Origin: Asparagopsis taxiformis
Taxonomy: Eukaryota > Rhodophyta > Florideophyceae > Bonnemaisoniales > Bonnemaisoniaceae
Assembly: GCA_030407315.1 (NCBI GenBank)
Contig: JALQPE010003128.1
Coordinates: forward strand, 1 to 64,000
Direction of reading: 5' to 3'
DNA: 64,000 nucleotides
Positions 34,401-46,146 of this stretch are shown here, in pieces. A program made the position numbers and the translations under genes. Position 1 is the stretch's first letter, and each line of letters opens with the position of its first letter. Below the pieces are notes generated by a model. That model did not search any database. It saw only the letters and a list, made by a program, of their open reading frames with translations, and was not told where the DNA came from.

Positions 34401-35597
34401 TCCGAGACAGTGGCACGCAAAGATCGACGAATTCGTGATCGGTATCCTCAAATTCGAGACTTCTCCGTATGATCCATGCCTTTACGTCAAGTATGAAGGA
34501 GGAGCAATGGTGATCATTACCCTCTACGTTGACGACCTACTCATGGCATCAAGTAATCGCCGACTACTTGATTGGCTAAAAGGGGAGTTCAATAAAAGGT
34601 TCTCAATGAAAGACTGCGGAGAAGCCAAGGTCTGTCTTGGACTCGAGATCGTTCGCAGCTCGTCAAGAGGAACTCTGCACCTCAGCCAGAGTCGTTATGT
34701 CCACAAGATGCTAGAACGCTTCGGGATGCTTGACTCGAGTCCCGTAGTCACCCCAATGGAATCGCAGATAAGTCCTGCAGACCTCGAAGGGGAACCTATA
34801 GACTCTACACTATATCGAAGCGCTGTTGGTAGCCTCATGTATCTATCGGTCGGGACTCGCCCCGACATATCCTTCGCTGTGGGACGGCTTGCCCAACATG
34901 TGGAACATCCGACAACAAGACTGTGGACAGCAGTTAAGCGCGTACTCCGCTATGTGAATGGAACAAGGAATCTGGGCTTGCTCTATCAAGCCGATAAACC
35001 GTTCCACCCGATCGCGTACAGTGACTCCGACTGGGGTGGCTGCACCATCAATCGAAAATCCACCAGCGGTTACGTTTTCCTAATGGCGGGAGGGCCGTCA
35101 GCTGGAAGTCACGCAAACAAGGTTGCGTTGCTCTTTCCTCCTCCGAAGCGGAGTACATGGCTCTGTGTGCAGCTGTAAAAGAATCAATCTGGCTTAGCAA
35201 CATTTTCCGCTCAATCACAGCAAGCGAAGAATACGAGCCGATCTGCATCAACGTCGATAACCGAGGATCTATCAATATGGCTCGAAATGATGTGTCCGGA
35301 ACTAGAACAAAGCACATTGACATTCAATACCACTTCGTACGCGATAGCCTGGACAAAAACCTCTACACCATGCAATACTGCCCCACATCAGAAATGGCTG
35401 CCGACTTGCTCACAAAACCTCTTCCCCGTCTTCTCCTTCACAAATTCAAAGACCTCATCGGACTTCAGAACCTCCCTACATCCGGTGCTTCATCGAGCTT
35501 GTCACAGAGGGGAGTGTTGCGAATAATTGAGTCACAGCAACAGAAGCACTCAATCTCGAGAATCTCCTGTGAAAATCTCGATGAAGGAGTCCTCTAG
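31441..35597 (+). pseudogene. Copia gag-pol, element C, multiply frameshifted
   Basis: Gag begins at 31441. Frame changes are needed near 31790, 32830, 33780, 33950, 34180 and 35095. Recognisable parts: gag with MESNSSGIRIEKLDYSNFHS, zinc knuckle CSHCHRTNHTEPYC, protease WHIDSAATSH, integrase with TPQQNGVSERMNRTL, RT with LYVDDLLMAS, and RNase H with YSDSDWGG. The last frame runs into the LTR. Closest relative in the window is element B. Not functional. Confidence 0.92.
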
Positions 35598-36130
35598 GAG
35601 CCTTGAAATATGGCTCATCGTGTTCCTCGTTGAAAAACGGTTGAAGCACTCACTGTAATAGGTCGTGAGGGGCTCAGTTACGTGAGAAAACTTTAACCCT
35701 CGATTTCTCCTAGAAGGAGTGCTCTAGGCGCTCCAAAACCTATCTCATCATGTTCAGCGTGCCCGAATTAGTCGGGTAGCAACTTCTCCGAAGCTTCTAC
35801 GACCTTTCTTCATGGAGATAATAGCGTCTGAAGTTTCAATTTGTTTGTCAGACTTTCAATTAGTAATTAGAAAAGCCAGGATGGGTTGCCATCATGGCAC
35901 AGGGAAAATGTTATGATTAGTGTACACGTGTGGGTGGTATGATAGAGATGCCCACGTGTACCAGATTGGCAGCGGGTGCTTACCAGGACAGACTGTCAGT
36001 GACAGTCTGTCTGGAGCAGCTATTAACAGGCTGTCCTTAGCACCGCCGGGGCACCTCGGCGAGAATACAAATAATGTAGTGAGCTCGCAGATTCAATAAA
36101 CGCTCGGCAAGCGACCATTTCGTTCCAACA
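35514..36130 (+). repeat. 3' LTR of element C
   Basis: 617 bp, TGTTGCGAA...CCAACA, preceded by CAGAGGGGAG. Its distal two-thirds resemble the LTR of element B, including the GACAGACTGTCA palindrome. The solo LTR at 40775-41390 is the same family. Confidence 0.93.
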
Positions 36131-36967
36131 GTTGCGGCCTCTACTTGTGAATCCGAGTATATATCGCTGTGCATGTGTACCAAGGAGGCTATATGGCTCG
36201 GCCGTCTCTTCGCAGACATGCAAGGAAAGAAAAGTGTTCGCAGCATATTGTTGCACACAGATAACAAGTCGACGATCGCACTAGCTCATAACGAGTCTAT
36301 GAACGCAGGAACAAGCACATTGACATTGCGTACCACTTCGTCCGGGATGCAATACAGCAGAAAAAGGTGTCCCTGAAATATGAGCCAACTACAGAGATGC
36401 CAGCGGACATGTTGACAAAGCCGTTGGGGCGTGTCTTGTTCAGAAGTTCGTGGGGCTTTGCGGGCTACACAAGTAAAAGTAGATCATGTAATCGAGGGGG
36501 AGTGTTGTAGTTCGATCACATGATTGTTTAGTTGGTTGGTGATAGTGGACCAGTTGGACAGTTTTCTGGAATGATTGTGGATTCATATACTGTGCCTCAT
36601 CGGAAAGAGCCAGGAGCAAATCGGCTGGTGTGGTCTAGTGGTCAAGAACGCAGTCTGAGGTGCGAAGCGTCGTGAGTTCGAGGCCCGTTGTGTGAAATCA
36701 TATTTTGCAACTTTTGCATTTGCACCATTTCCACGTGTGGTTTTCAGAAATTCTGGAATATATTTCTGGAAACTTGATCTAATCGCTCACCGCCGCCGCC
36801 GCCGCAGATCTGATCTGAGAACAGGCAGAGAGCCGTTGAGGAAGAAATCCCACACACCGAGTTCCCTATAAAAGGGACTACCACAGACCAGCAGCTAGAG
36901 AATTTAGTCATCCAACACTTCAACTACTTTCCCTCTCTCATCTCAGTAAAATCAACCACTTCTAAGA
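36131..36967 (+). mobile_element. 3' fragment of a copia A-family element
   Basis: Begins inside RNase H (ASTCESEYISLCMCTKEAIW) and continues to the polypurine tract and a complete 3' LTR (36503-36967). One base is lost near 36306, shifting the frame within RNase H. The LTR ends directly in the transposase gene on the right. The 5' part is missing, where element C abuts. Confidence 0.93.
36503..36967 (+). repeat. LTR of the A-family fragment, with tRNA-like boxes
   Basis: 465 bp, TGTTGTAG...TCTAAGA. In the sense orientation it contains box A TGGTCTAGTGG (36631-36641) and box B GTTCGAGGCCC (36676-36686), 34 nt apart, as in a tRNA gene; stems are only partly paired. The next bases (GCTGT) belong to the transposase gene. 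Confidence 0.9.
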
Positions 36968-39250
36968 GCTGTCCGTCGATATCTGCAACGAGGAGGGTTG
37001 CATCGGGCAGCAGGGAGGCAAAGTCGTGCAGTGCAACGGTGAATCCGTCGCGAACGAGTACTGCACCGTCTGTGGGAGATATCATCCGTGGGTTTCCCAA
37101 TGTGTTCGATGGGGTGTGACCAGTTGGAGTGGCCAAGGAGAATTCCATGTGGCGAATAGTCTCTTCCATGGCTGTGGAGCGCCTTCGAGAGGTTTTCCTA
37201 TAACTCTGTTTGAACAGAAGATGCGAGTGTTCGTAGGGGCCTGCATCAATGTGTTCCAGGGCGCCATATCTCTGCAAGTCACCGGGAAGATGGTCTAGAA
37301 GATGGAACTTGAAAGTTTTGAGACCTGTGGTGTGGAATGGGCCGAGGGTGGAGAGCATTGATTGTTTGAAATAGGAAATGGAGTTTTGGAGGCTTTCTAG
37401 TTCGGCGGCAGTCCAGTGCTTGATGCGACCGCGTTTCATGACCCATGCGACGAGGTCAGAGTATTGCGTGCAGATGGAAGTGAGGGGGGCTGTATCTACT
37501 TCGTCACAGCATGTGTCAATGAATGCTGCGATGAAAGGGAACACCATGTCGACATGGTGATAGTCTTTGGCTGCGAGCATGCCGCGTATGCCGTCCTCCG
37601 TGAAGAGGCCGTTCAAACTGGTGCCCTTCTCACCCTTGGAGAAGTCGACATGAAGACCGGTGATGTAGTAGTCGCGTTCGATAGCGGACAGAATGCTGTT
37701 TGAGCCGGCGAGATGGATTTTTCACCTTCTTGAAGGTGCGAGGTGTCCCGGAATGGAGGCAGTGGTGGTGGTGAGGTCTGGGGAGCTGAGGCGGTGGACA
37801 ATGCACTGTTGATGAGCTTTGAGATGCCGAGGTGGAGATTGTGCAGAGGCTCGAAGGAGAAAATGTTGTAGGGGTCTAGGGGAGTGTTGGTGGGTAAAAG
37901 AGCGGTCGATTCGAGGACAGAGTGTTGTTCGAGGAGGGAGAGAGCTTCGAGCGGAGCAGTTGTATGCTCCTGAGCGCTCTCTTGGCGTGCAGAGCGTGTA
38001 TCATCGAGGGAGCGGGGCTGGTGTGGCGCGGTGGATTCAAGTTGAGTGGCGGGGATGTAGCAGCGGTGGCAGGGATGTGTGGTGGTAGTGCTGTTGCGAG
38101 TGCATGACAGCTCTTTGGCCTCTGGAAAGTCGCAGCAATAATTTGCTAGGATGGGAAAGCATTGGCGGGCAGTTGCAGTGGAGTCTGTGCAGGGGAACCC
38201 GGAAGAGAACGCGGTGGATAGGGACGAAAAACACTTTTCGAGTGCTTTATGAAGAATATCAATTTTGCGAGCGCGACTAGCAGAACTAGAGGTTGTCGGC
38301 ATTTCATCACCGAACAAGGCGTTGGACGAAGGGTTAACAATGTACGGAAGATACCCGACGATGGTGAGGCCGGTACGGATGCAGTGGCGACGGAGGGGGG
38401 CGGAGAAGTTGAGCAGTGTGACGTGTATGGGGTATGCGACGATTGCGGAGCTCTTGAGGCTTGTGCTGCTCTTGTCGGAGTACACTTGGAGGAGGCCGGC
38501 AAAGGAGGAAGCGGTGGGATCAGTTTCCTCTGCCCATACGACCTGTGGATCTTCCGAGAGCTGCACGCGCTGTCTAGTAACCTGGTGCAGCGTTTTCGCG
38601 AATTCTGTATGTAGGGGATGAGAAAATATTGCGGTGCCGTCTGGGGCGGTCTGTGGGGAGGGGTGGAAGAGAGTATTTTGGTCGTTAGCCAGTGCTAACT
38701 GCCTGCGGAGCATGTCGACTGGGTCGCGGAGGTACAGCTGTGCCGAGTACTTACCAGTTTTGTCTGGAATGATGTGGCTCTTGTAACCTTCGGTGCGGAA
38801 ATGTGTTTCGACCATGGAAGCGGTAACGTGGCGACATTCTTCTACGGTGCGAACGGCGCTGTTGAACTTTTCTAGGGAGAATGCGGGGTCTTGTAGGATG
38901 GTGATGACTTCGCTCACGCGGCCAGCGCCGGCCTTGTACTCGAGGGTTGTGAGACTGGCGGCGAGGGATTGCACGAGGAGGTCTGCGCGGGAGGGGGTTG
39001 AGGTTGGTGGCAGTGGAGCGTCACAGGGTGAGTCGCTGGAGGAAGCACGACCAGATTCTGGGTCTGGGGAGCTGGGTTGCGGGGAATCATGGTCGCCGTT
39101 TCGAGCAGGCTCATGGGTGACGGCAGGGACACGAGCGTTGTTAAAATGTTGGGGAGAGGGGTTGAAACGGTAGCGACACGTTCGCTCATGCAGCGCGAGC
39201 GCATAAGCATCTACGCAGTAGTAGAAGCACCCTTCATACTTGCATTCCAT
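36968..39250 (-). pseudogene. Plavaka/CACTA-type transposase, interrupted
   Basis: On the minus strand, ATG at 39250 (MECKYEGC). Residues 3-25 make a C-C-H-C finger, as at the start of Plavaka transposases. Further motifs fit that family: QVYSDKSSTS (first catalytic Asp), AYPIHVTLLNF, TIVGYLPYI, CFPILANYCCDFPEA with CHRCY, FEPLHNLHLGISKLI, and near the end FHLLDHLPGDLQRYGALEHIDAG. A frameshift in an A5 run near 37720 separates the two halves. The gene ends at DIDGQ, where the LTR of the A-family fragment begins; the uninterrupted copy at the right edge of the window continues DIDGQPDPATLL. It is convergent with the ParB-methyltransferase-SET gene. Non-functional. Confidence 0.85.
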
Positions 39251-39848
39251 GTCGAGTTTTGACGCAAAAGGGAGGATTGCGAGCTGAACAGGGGAGACTG
39301 TGCGTCCAGATGCGACCAATTTTATTTTTGTGGTGCTTTCGAGACTTGGAATGTAACGTGTTCGTTCGTAGTTTTGTGGGTAGTAGTTTTGTGCTCACTC
39401 CAGCTGACATCCCAACGGTGGAATTTAACCGAAAGTTCAATCATTTCCAACTGTTACATCACATTGCGTGCTGGCAACGTGTGCATGGAAGGACGAACGA
39501 CTGCCTGGGACATGAATTTCAATTAATTCATTTGTAATAATAAACTTTTTTATTTCCGAACTTCGTGGAATCTGAATGTGCTTTACAGCGGATATGCCAC
39601 GGATCATGTAAGGAAAGCAAATGGATTCTCATATATATGATTATATGTTTATATTCGTTGTTCTCGATCCGGATCTCATTGTTCGGGGAATCAGAGACCA
39701 TGGCTTGGGCCATACTCAATCTCATTGCCGGCGATGATTTCGAGTATGCACAGCAAGACTTAAGCGGACGCTGAAAGCTGTCCGGTCGATGCCGCAGGCT
39801 CCACTCCGCCCTCATCACCGACTGAGATTCTTTGACCGCCTTTGCTTT
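39251..39848. other. Region without a supported gene
   Basis: 5' flank of the transposase gene and AT-rich DNA. The right end of the large transposon could lie here; I see no clear terminal repeat. Confidence 0.4.
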
Positions 39849-39886
39849 GTACGTGTGCGAATCTTGATCAAGATTCGCGCACGTAC
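39849..39886 (+). repeat. 38-bp hairpin
   Basis: Two 19-nt arms starting GTACGTGTGCGAATC with one mismatch and no loop. It stands at the edge of the tandem-repeat region that follows. Confidence 0.85.
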
Positions 39887-40774
39887 CTTCGTTTCATCCT
39901 CTACCCTCGAGGGTATGCATTGGGGTAAGCGTGGGTTTTGAGTTTGACTATTTCCGTTGATGCGATATTTTTCATTGGAAGCCTGTTGACTCATGGTGTG
40001 TATTGAGCGGAGGATGGAAGAGAGGTACGTGAAGTTTTGAAAGTATGCTGCGAGGGAAGGTTGGTTTTGGGTCTGACTGTTGTAGTTGATTCCGATGTTG
40101 TGTAGATGATGCAGGAATGTTGATGACGGAAGGTAAGTTTCATTGAATGCCAAGATGTGGTTTGCGAAGGTATGGACTGCTGACTATGATTATTATTCAT
40201 TGCAAGGTTTTTGGATCATGGTTTGTATTGTGTGTAGGATGGATGAGAGGTACATTGCGAGTTCTCAGGGTATGTAGCGAGGGAAACGTTGGTTTTCAAT
40301 CTGACTGTTGCGATTGAATCCGATGTTGCGTAGGTGATGGAGGAATAGTGATGACGGAAGGTAAGTCACATTGGGCGCCCAGACCGGTTGTGCGAAGATG
40401 CGGAATGCTGACTACTTTTCTTGGCTACACGATTACGTGATTTATGGTTTTTATTGTGTGCAGGATGTAACAGGTAAGGTAAGTGTGCGAGTTTTGAAAG
40501 TAAGCAGCGAGGGAAGGTTGGTTTTGAGTCTGACTATTTCTGTTGATGCGATATTTTTCATTGGAAGCCTATTGAGTCATGGTGTGTATTGTGTGGAGCG
40601 AAGGTAAGTGTGCGAGTTTTGAAAGTAAGCAGCGAGGGAAGGTTGGTTTTGGGTCTGACAGTTGTGGTTGATTCCGATGTTGTGTAGATGGTGCAGGAAT
40701 GTTGATGACAGAAGGTAAGTTTCACTGAGCACCAAGACTTGTTTCGCGAAGATATGGACTGCTGACTTTGATTA
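39887..40774 (+). repeat. Imperfect tandem repeat region, left part
   Basis: Alternating units of roughly 100-250 bp with repeated blocks such as GCGAGGGAAGGTTGGTTTT, TGATGCGATATTTTTCATTG and GGAATGTTGATGAC. No coding function is visible. The array continues at 41391-41880 beyond a solo LTR. Confidence 0.8.
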
Positions 40775-41390
40775 TGTTGGAACGAAATCGTCGCTTGCCG
40801 AGCGTTTATTGAATCTGCGAGCTCACTACATTATTTGTATTCTCGCCGAGGTGCCCCGGCGGTGCTAAGGACAGCCTGTTAATAGCTGCTCCAGACAGAC
40901 TGTCACTGACAGTCTGTCCTGGTAAGCACCCGCTGCCAATCTGGTACACGTGGGCATCTCTATCATACCACCCACACGTGTACACTAATCATAACATTTT
41001 CCCTGTGCCATGATGGCAACCCATCCTGGCTTTTCTAATTACTAATTGAAAGTCTGACAAACAAATTGAAACTTCAGACGCTATTATCTCCATGAAGAAA
41101 GGTCGTAGAAGCTTCGGAGAAGTTGCTACCCGACTAATTCGGGCACGCTGAACATGATGAGATAGGTTTTGGAGCGCCTAGAGCACTCCTTCTAGGAGAA
41201 ATCGAGGGTTAAAGTTTTCTCACGTAACTGAGCCCCTCAGGGCCTATTACAGTGAGTGCTTCAACCGTTTTTCAACGAGGAACACGATGAGCCATATTTC
41301 AAGGCTCCTAGAGGACTCCTTCATCGAGATTTTCACAGGAGATTCTCGAGATTGAGTGCTTCTGTTGCTGTGACTCAATTATTCGCAACA
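40775..41390 (-). mobile_element. Solo LTR of copia family C
   Basis: A 616-bp complete LTR on the minus strand, flanked by target-site duplication GATTA (40770-40774 and 41391-41395). The LTR matches 35514-36130 apart from a few bases. An unoccupied version of the site exists in the same tandem array near 40187. It formed by recombination between the two LTRs of a full element. Confidence 0.95.
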
Positions 41391-41880
41391 GATTATTCAT
41401 TGCAAGGTTTTTGGATCATGGTTTGTATTTTGTGTAGGATGGATGATTCACTCATCCTCTCGGAGAGGTAAGTAAGGGAGTTTCTAAGATATCTGTCGTG
41501 GTAAGCGTTGCTTTTGAATCTGACTGTTGGGGTTGATGTTTTGTATGTGATGCAGGAGTGGTGAAGCAGGAACGGCAGGACTGAAGGAGAGTGAAGAAGG
41601 GATCTAGGAAGATGGGGAATGAAGCTGTGAGGTGTTTCTGGTATGTGTATATTTTCGAGCATACAATAGAAGTGAGAGTGGGTTTCAAGTGGTGTAAGAT
41701 TTTGCTGACCATGTTCGTGTTTGATGTCTTGATGATTTAATGGGCTGGGGTGGTGTCGAGGAAAAAGGGGATGGAATTGGGAAGGAGCGGATTTTTGTAA
41801 TCTAGGTCGTGAGGGTTCTTGAAATATGTGCGGATGGTGGTGCATGGCGTTCGGATGGTAGGGAGAACGCGATAGTGAGG
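41391..41880 (+). repeat. Imperfect tandem repeat region, right part
   Basis: Continues the array of 39887-40774 (block TTCATTGCAAGGTTTTTGG). It grades into sequence without recognisable features. Confidence 0.6.
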
Positions 41881-41902
41881 GAGATGGGTGATCGACGATA
41901 TG

Positions 41903-42055
41903 CTGACAGGTATTTCGTATTCTGGCTGGATACATATTCCGTATTCTGACTGGATACATATTCCGTATTCTGGCTGGATACGTATTTCCTATTCTAACCC
42001 GGTATTTATTTCCTATTCTGACCAGATATGTATTTCCTATTCTAGAGAGACGTAT
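41903..42055 (+). repeat. 24-bp minisatellite
   Basis: About six units of 24 bp based on TATTCCGTATTCTGGCTGGA. The minus-strand open frame through it repeats an 8-residue unit of the form RIRNMYPA, which I regard as a by-product of the repeat. Confidence 0.8.
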
Positions 42056-42175
42056 TGTATACGAGCAGTTTCCTAAATGAGAGAATAAAATACGGTCCGA
42101 TATGGGCCCTGAATTTACCATCCGCTGTAATTTCTTCCCTCCCGGTTTTCGCTGATATATTGTATACTGGATGTC

Positions 42176-42294
42176 GGGTCCTAGTATTCCGCCAAACGTA
42201 CTAGAGAAAGTGGACGTCCGCATCCAAAAAATTTTTATTTTTTTGGACGCGGACGTTCATTTGTTCTAGTAAATCTCGGGGCCGACTAGGACCC
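42176..42294. repeat. Nested fold-back (MITE-like)
   Basis: Outer inverted ends GGGTCCTAGT and its complement; inside is a second palindrome with ACTAGAG...GGACGTCCGC on the left and GCGGACGTTC...CTAGT on the right, around an A/T centre. It belongs to the GGACGTCC family also present at 46700-46900. Confidence 0.75.
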
Positions 42295-42295
42295 G

Positions 42296-42345
42296 TACTA
42301 GAGAGACTGGACGTCCGCGTCCACTTCCGAAAACACAGACGAAGC
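42296..42345 (+). repeat. Left inverted end beside the gypsy element
   Basis: GTACTAG, GGACGTCCGCGTCCA, TTCCGA and ACACAGACG occur in order here and, inverted, at 46683-46733. Together they bracket the gypsy remains like terminal inverted repeats. Confidence 0.6.
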
Positions 42346-42369
42346 GACCATTTTGATTTTCACACCCGC

Positions 42370-45300
42370 CACGCCAACGAACCTTTGATATGCAGAGACC
42401 TCCTACGAGCGCTCGGACTAGATGCCAGAGCAGCACTAGCTGCTGCGTGTGAGACATTTAATGGACAAGTAGATGCACAGGATCTTCTAGCTGGAAGCGA
42501 ATATCCAGATGGAAGTGTTGCTCGTCTGTTATCTGAAAATGGGGTATATCATAACGGAGACAACGCGGATGAAACATGTGATGACAAGTCCATATTTCTG
42601 GAGATAGGTATGGACAAGGAAGAAGACGTGCAGGCAGCATTCTCTAAAATGCTACAAAATGCTGTTGATAATGGCATGTCATCTAAAGGATTCAACGATC
42701 TTCAAAAAGTCATGCACAGCTTCCGTGATGTTTTCCGCATACACCTCGGAAATGATCCGCCGGCCAAAGTTGAGCCAATGAGAGTCCAGTTAATACCGAA
42801 GACACAGGGTATCATTACAAAATCTAGGCGATACAGCCCAGACCAACGAGAATACATGAAACGGTTTCTTATAAGGGCCAAGAACTACGGGTTCATCAAG
42901 GAAATGAAAATAGGAATGCAACATGGGCAGCTGCACCACTGTTGGTTCCTAAACCAAAATCAAATAAGTTTCGGTTGACGTTTGACTACCGACCCGTCAA
43001 CGCTGCCACGCTTTCTACTGGTTGGCCTATGCCGCATCTGGAAAGTGAATGTGCCGATTTCGCAGGCAGCAAATGCTTTGCCGCGATTGATTTCTGCTCG
43101 GGCTACTGGCAGCTACCTTTACACGAAGACAGCCAATGCGCACTCAGCTTCATTACACATGAAGGAATTTGGCAACCGACCCGAACGCCCCAAGGAGCCA
43201 AGAACTCAGCGTGCAATTTTCAATCACGCGTGGAACCATGCTTCATTTCCATTAGGCAAAATGTGAAAGCATGGCAAGATGACTTTATTATACATCATAG
43301 CGATGAGCAAGGACTAATACAGACGTTGGAGCACTTCCTGCAAATATGCAGAACACGAAATCTAAAGATTTCAGCAACGAAGTCCACTCTTTTCACAACG
43401 AGTGTGAAATGGTGCGGTCGACTTATCGACCAGTTTGGAGTCAAATATGATCCCAGAAATCTCAGTGGCTTACAGAAAGTCACATTGCCATAAACCGCAG
43501 AGGAACTATCCCAATACATCCATTGTCTACAATGGATGTCCCAATCAATACCTGATTTTGCTAACCGCATCAGCATCATGCGTGATGTCGTGGAAGAAGC
43601 TTATAACATGACTGGCGAACGCAACAAGCGATCCATCGCAAGCATACCATTGCGAAACCTTTCATGGGGCAGGAAACATGAAATTCTATTTCAAGAACTA
43701 CAAGAAAGCCTTCGACAATTAGTCACACTCGCTCTTCCAAATCCTGAAATGCAAATATGCATTCTTACCGACGCCTCCGACAATTTCTGGACGGCAGTCG
43801 TCACACAGTGCATTACAGATGAACTGAACAAACCTCTGGAACGTCAACAGCATCAGCCACTAGCTTTCCTCAGTTGAGCCTTTAAAGACAGCGAGCTACA
43901 TTGGTCTACGTATGAGAAAAAGAAGGATTCTCGATTTATCAAGTTTTTAAGCGCATGGATTACCTACTACTAGGTAAAAATCCCTCGCATGTGTATACGG
44001 ATCATCGCAACCTTCTGTTCGTGTATAATCCACTTAGTATGGAGCCAGAAATGAGCAGACATGTGGTGAACAAAGTGCAAAGATGGGCTCTATATCTATC
44101 CAGATTTCAATATACAATTGAACACATTTCTGGAGAATCAAACATAATGGCAGACATAATGACAAGATGGTTTGCCGGATATAGAAAGAAGAAGATCGCC
44201 TCAAGAGTCACATCCATTAGGAAGACAAAACACATTGCTCAAGATATTGTGCAATCACCCTTATCCAAATCCTTTATATGGCCGAACATGGATACTATAC
44301 AAGCATCACAACAGGAGCACAAAGCAGAAGTGCCTGAAGAGGGTAAGCTCAACGAAAAACCAATAATGATTATGAACAAAATATGGATTCCCAAACAAGA
44401 TCTGGAATTACAGATGAAGCTGCTAGTCATCTCACACTGCGGATACAGCGGACATAGAGGAACAGAGTCTACTCTGAGCATCCTTACAGAGAAATATTGG
44501 TGGGAGACAATGCAGAACGACTGCAAAATGTTTGTCAAGAGTTGCATACGTTGCATAATGTCAAGAACGGGAAATAGAATACCGCGCCCACTCGGTCACA
44601 ACGAGATTGCATTGCGTCCAAATCATGTGCTTAATTTTGACTACTTATATATGGGAAGAGGAAACACAGGAGAAAGGTACGTACTTTTCTTACGGGATGG
44701 CTTCTCGAGTTACACATGGCTGTGTACATCGAAAGGAGCAGACACAGAAACTGTAGCAACCAATATTGCCAAATGGATACACATTTTCAACTATGGAAAT
44801 ATGGGTGTCAGATCAAGGCAGCCACTTTAAGAATAATGTCATGCATGCTCTAGCAAGCAAATACCACATAAGGCATCACTTTACAGTCGCTTACTCTCCA
44901 TGGAGTAATGGGGCAGTAGAAAGGTGCTGCAAGGAAGTACTGAGAGCAACAACAGCATTAATATCTGAAATGAGACTTGCTCCACAAGATTGGCCGGAAA
45001 TTATTCAGTTGGTTCAGAAAGTAATCAACGAATCTCCCGTGGAAAGACTGGGAAGGAGAGCAGACGGTGTATATCGGTCTCCATTGGAAGTCATGACGGG
45101 GATAAAACCATCCAGAGCCGATTCGAACTACATAATGGAGAAGGAGATATCAGTAACATTCAAGGAATGTCAAAGGACAGTGAAGATTGAAGAACTACAA
45201 TCAGCACTCACAGACATGCACAAGATACTTTCTAAGAAGATCAGCAAGAGCAGAGAAAGACACATTAAGATTCACAATGCAAGAACCAACATTGTGAGAC

Positions 45301-45764
45301 CTTTTAATATTGGAGACTTTGTCCTAGTGCGGAGAGCGCAGGATAAGGGGCACAAATTGTCATTTAAGTGGCAAGGACCGAAGCGTATAACCAGGGTTAT
45401 TAATATTCTGGTATATGAAGTTACAAGTTTGATCAAGAATCAAACCGAAACTGTGCATGCAACACGCATATGCATATACAGAAATGACTTGGATGGAGTT
45501 CCACCGTCCAAAGAATTACTCACTCATGCCGAGCACACTGAGACGCAATACGAGGATATTAAGTGTCTCAAGTAGTTGAAAAAGGTTGGAGAAGAATATA
45601 AGGTATGTGTAGAACGGGAAGGACTACCTGATACGTGTGATTACACATGGGAGCCTATTGACAATCTGCATGAAGATGTACCTGAGCTTCTCATCAAATT
45701 TCTAAAAGACGAGAACACAGCAATGGCAAAGAAGGCCATAAAGTGGATAACTCATAGCAATTGA
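42370..45764 (+). pseudogene. Ty3/gypsy (chromovirus-like) pol, 5'-truncated and decayed
   Basis: Starts within the end of the protease (RDLLRALGLD). It continues through RT (FRLTFDYRPVNAAT, AAIDFCSGYWQLPL, variant active site WQDDF), RNase H (CILTDASDNFWTAVV, YTDHRNLLF, HISGESNIMADIMTRW), integrase (zinc region HRGTESTL to CIRCIMSR, then SDQGSHFKN and SNGAVERCCKE) and a C-terminal chromodomain (LPDTCDYTWEPIDNLHED, to 45764). There are stops at 43492, 43878 and 45573, and frame changes near 42930, 43950 and 44780. RT-RNase H-integrase order plus chromodomain define a gypsy chromovirus-like element. Gag is missing. Confidence 0.88.
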
Positions 45765-45770
45765 AAGCAA

Positions 45771-46146
45771 TGTTCTGCAACACTGACTCACAGAACATGG
45801 GGCAGTGTAGACATTTGCAAATTGCAATACAAGCTCGGGAATATTCAAAGATGGAAATTATTTCAACGGAAGTCTACAAGCCATAATAACGTGCACACAT
45901 TCTAATGTGTGGTTGATAATGTGATGAGGTGAATAAACGTCACTTTCAAATAAGCAGATGGTTCACAGTCATTGAATAGAGTAACGGAATAATGAATAGA
46001 ATAGTATATATAGTAGGTCTGCCTTGAGCAGACAAAGAGAGAGGCACGTGGAGAGAGCACGCCAGCCATCAGAGGTTCTAACCTACTGCCATATCAGCCT
46101 TAATAAAGACTGAACATTTCCACTAATTCCAGGGCTTCTTGGAACA
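45771..46146 (+). repeat. 3' LTR of the gypsy element
   Basis: TGTTCTGCAA...TTGGAACA, 376 bp, starting seven bases after the pol stop. It has a TATATATAG box near 46010 and AATAAA near 46101. No matching 5' LTR is in the window. Confidence 0.75.

Larger units (their letters stand above)
30625..36130 (+). mobile_element. Ty1/copia element C, 5'-truncated
   Basis: Homology to the leader of element B begins near 30625 without any 5' LTR or primer site, fused directly to the interrupted SET sequence. The 3' LTR (35514-36130) is complete and abuts an RNase H fragment of element A at 36131. The C insertion into A, followed by a deletion, explains the structure best. Gag-pol is multiply frameshifted. 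Confidence 0.9.

Noticed and set aside
41393..42223. 276-codon minus-strand frame as a gene
   Set aside because: It is a translation of the 24-bp minisatellite and low-complexity flanks; no family resemblance.
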